From assembly GCA_003024985.2 (NCBI GenBank), contig PXIH01S0000005.1: a DNA stretch of 17,385 bases. One strand, 5' to 3'. Numbering within the stretch: position 1 is the stretch's first letter; every line of letters begins with the position of its first letter. The stretch is from Euperipatoides rowelli. Taxonomy: Eukaryota > Onychophora > Udeonychophora > Euonychophora > Peripatopsidae. The translations under genes and the position numbers were made by a program. The notes beneath the pieces were generated by a model. It saw only the letters and a list, made by a program, of their open reading frames with translations, was not told the DNA's origin and searched no databases. Positions 17,254 to 17,385 of the stretch are shown here, one piece after another.

Positions 17254-17385
17254 CTGGGCTTTATCAAGGAACAACTTCCCCAATATCTCAAGAGTCTCTC
17301 TTTAAATAATTTATGCAAATATATGTAAATTATTTAAAGAGAGCCTCTTGAGATATTGGGGAAGTTGTTCCTTGATAAAGCACAG
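17254..17385. repeat. Nearly perfect inverted repeat, 60-bp arms
   Basis: The arms 17254-17313 and 17326-17385 match at 58 of 60 positions; the mismatches are 17257/17382 and 17295/17344. The loop is only 12 nt (TGCAAATATATG). The outer part reads CTTTATCAAGGAACAACTTC. The structure reaches the last base of the window, so the true ends may lie outside. It could be a young fold-back MITE or the head-to-head ends of a larger element. No coding is present. Confidence 0.9.

Overview
The window looks like animal genomic DNA. It is AT-rich, and its coding sequence is cut into short exons by GT-AG introns of 0.1 to 5.6 kb. The introns are filled with decayed transposable elements, poly-A/poly-T runs and microsatellites. 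Two single N bases (8061, 11595) suggest a draft assembly. The mix of Copia, piggyBac, hAT and Helitron-like debris suits an invertebrate, possibly a mollusc; the phylum is a guess.

One host gene spans almost the whole window on the minus strand. Six exons can be joined in a single reading frame: 15352-15248, 15142-14885, 11111-10985, 8397-8229, 2585-2450 and 1349-1239. They encode 302 contiguous residues of a BTB/POZ protein and are open at both ends. In order the fragment holds a charged helical N-terminal part, a linker with an 11-threonine run, a BTB domain split over three exons with a long insert after its first strand, and the start of a BACK-like helical region. I see no start codon, stop codon, promoter or polyadenylation site that can be assigned.

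Everything else is intronic or flanking mobile DNA. From left to right: a possible pogo-like fragment (about 1092-1210); a Helitron-like 3' end with two 124-bp-spaced internal repeats (1613-1870); a palindromic relic centred at 3289; a 1.5-kb element rich in GAACC/GGTTC (3729-5197); a 2.2-kb stretch seeded with a GATGTGACA motif in both orientations (5725-7886); a 955-bp hAT element with a perfect 8-bp target duplication and a nested retroposon that has its own 22-bp duplication (8487-9441); a piggyBac-like relic between two inverted 660-bp copies of a TTAA-flanked element (11641-14607); a Ty1/Copia element with likely LTR, primer-binding site, gag and protease remnants (15636 to about 17067); and a nearly perfect 60-bp-arm hairpin at the right edge (17254-17385).

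No rRNA, tRNA, CRISPR array or prokaryotic operon was seen. Coordinates of elements without both ends visible are approximate.
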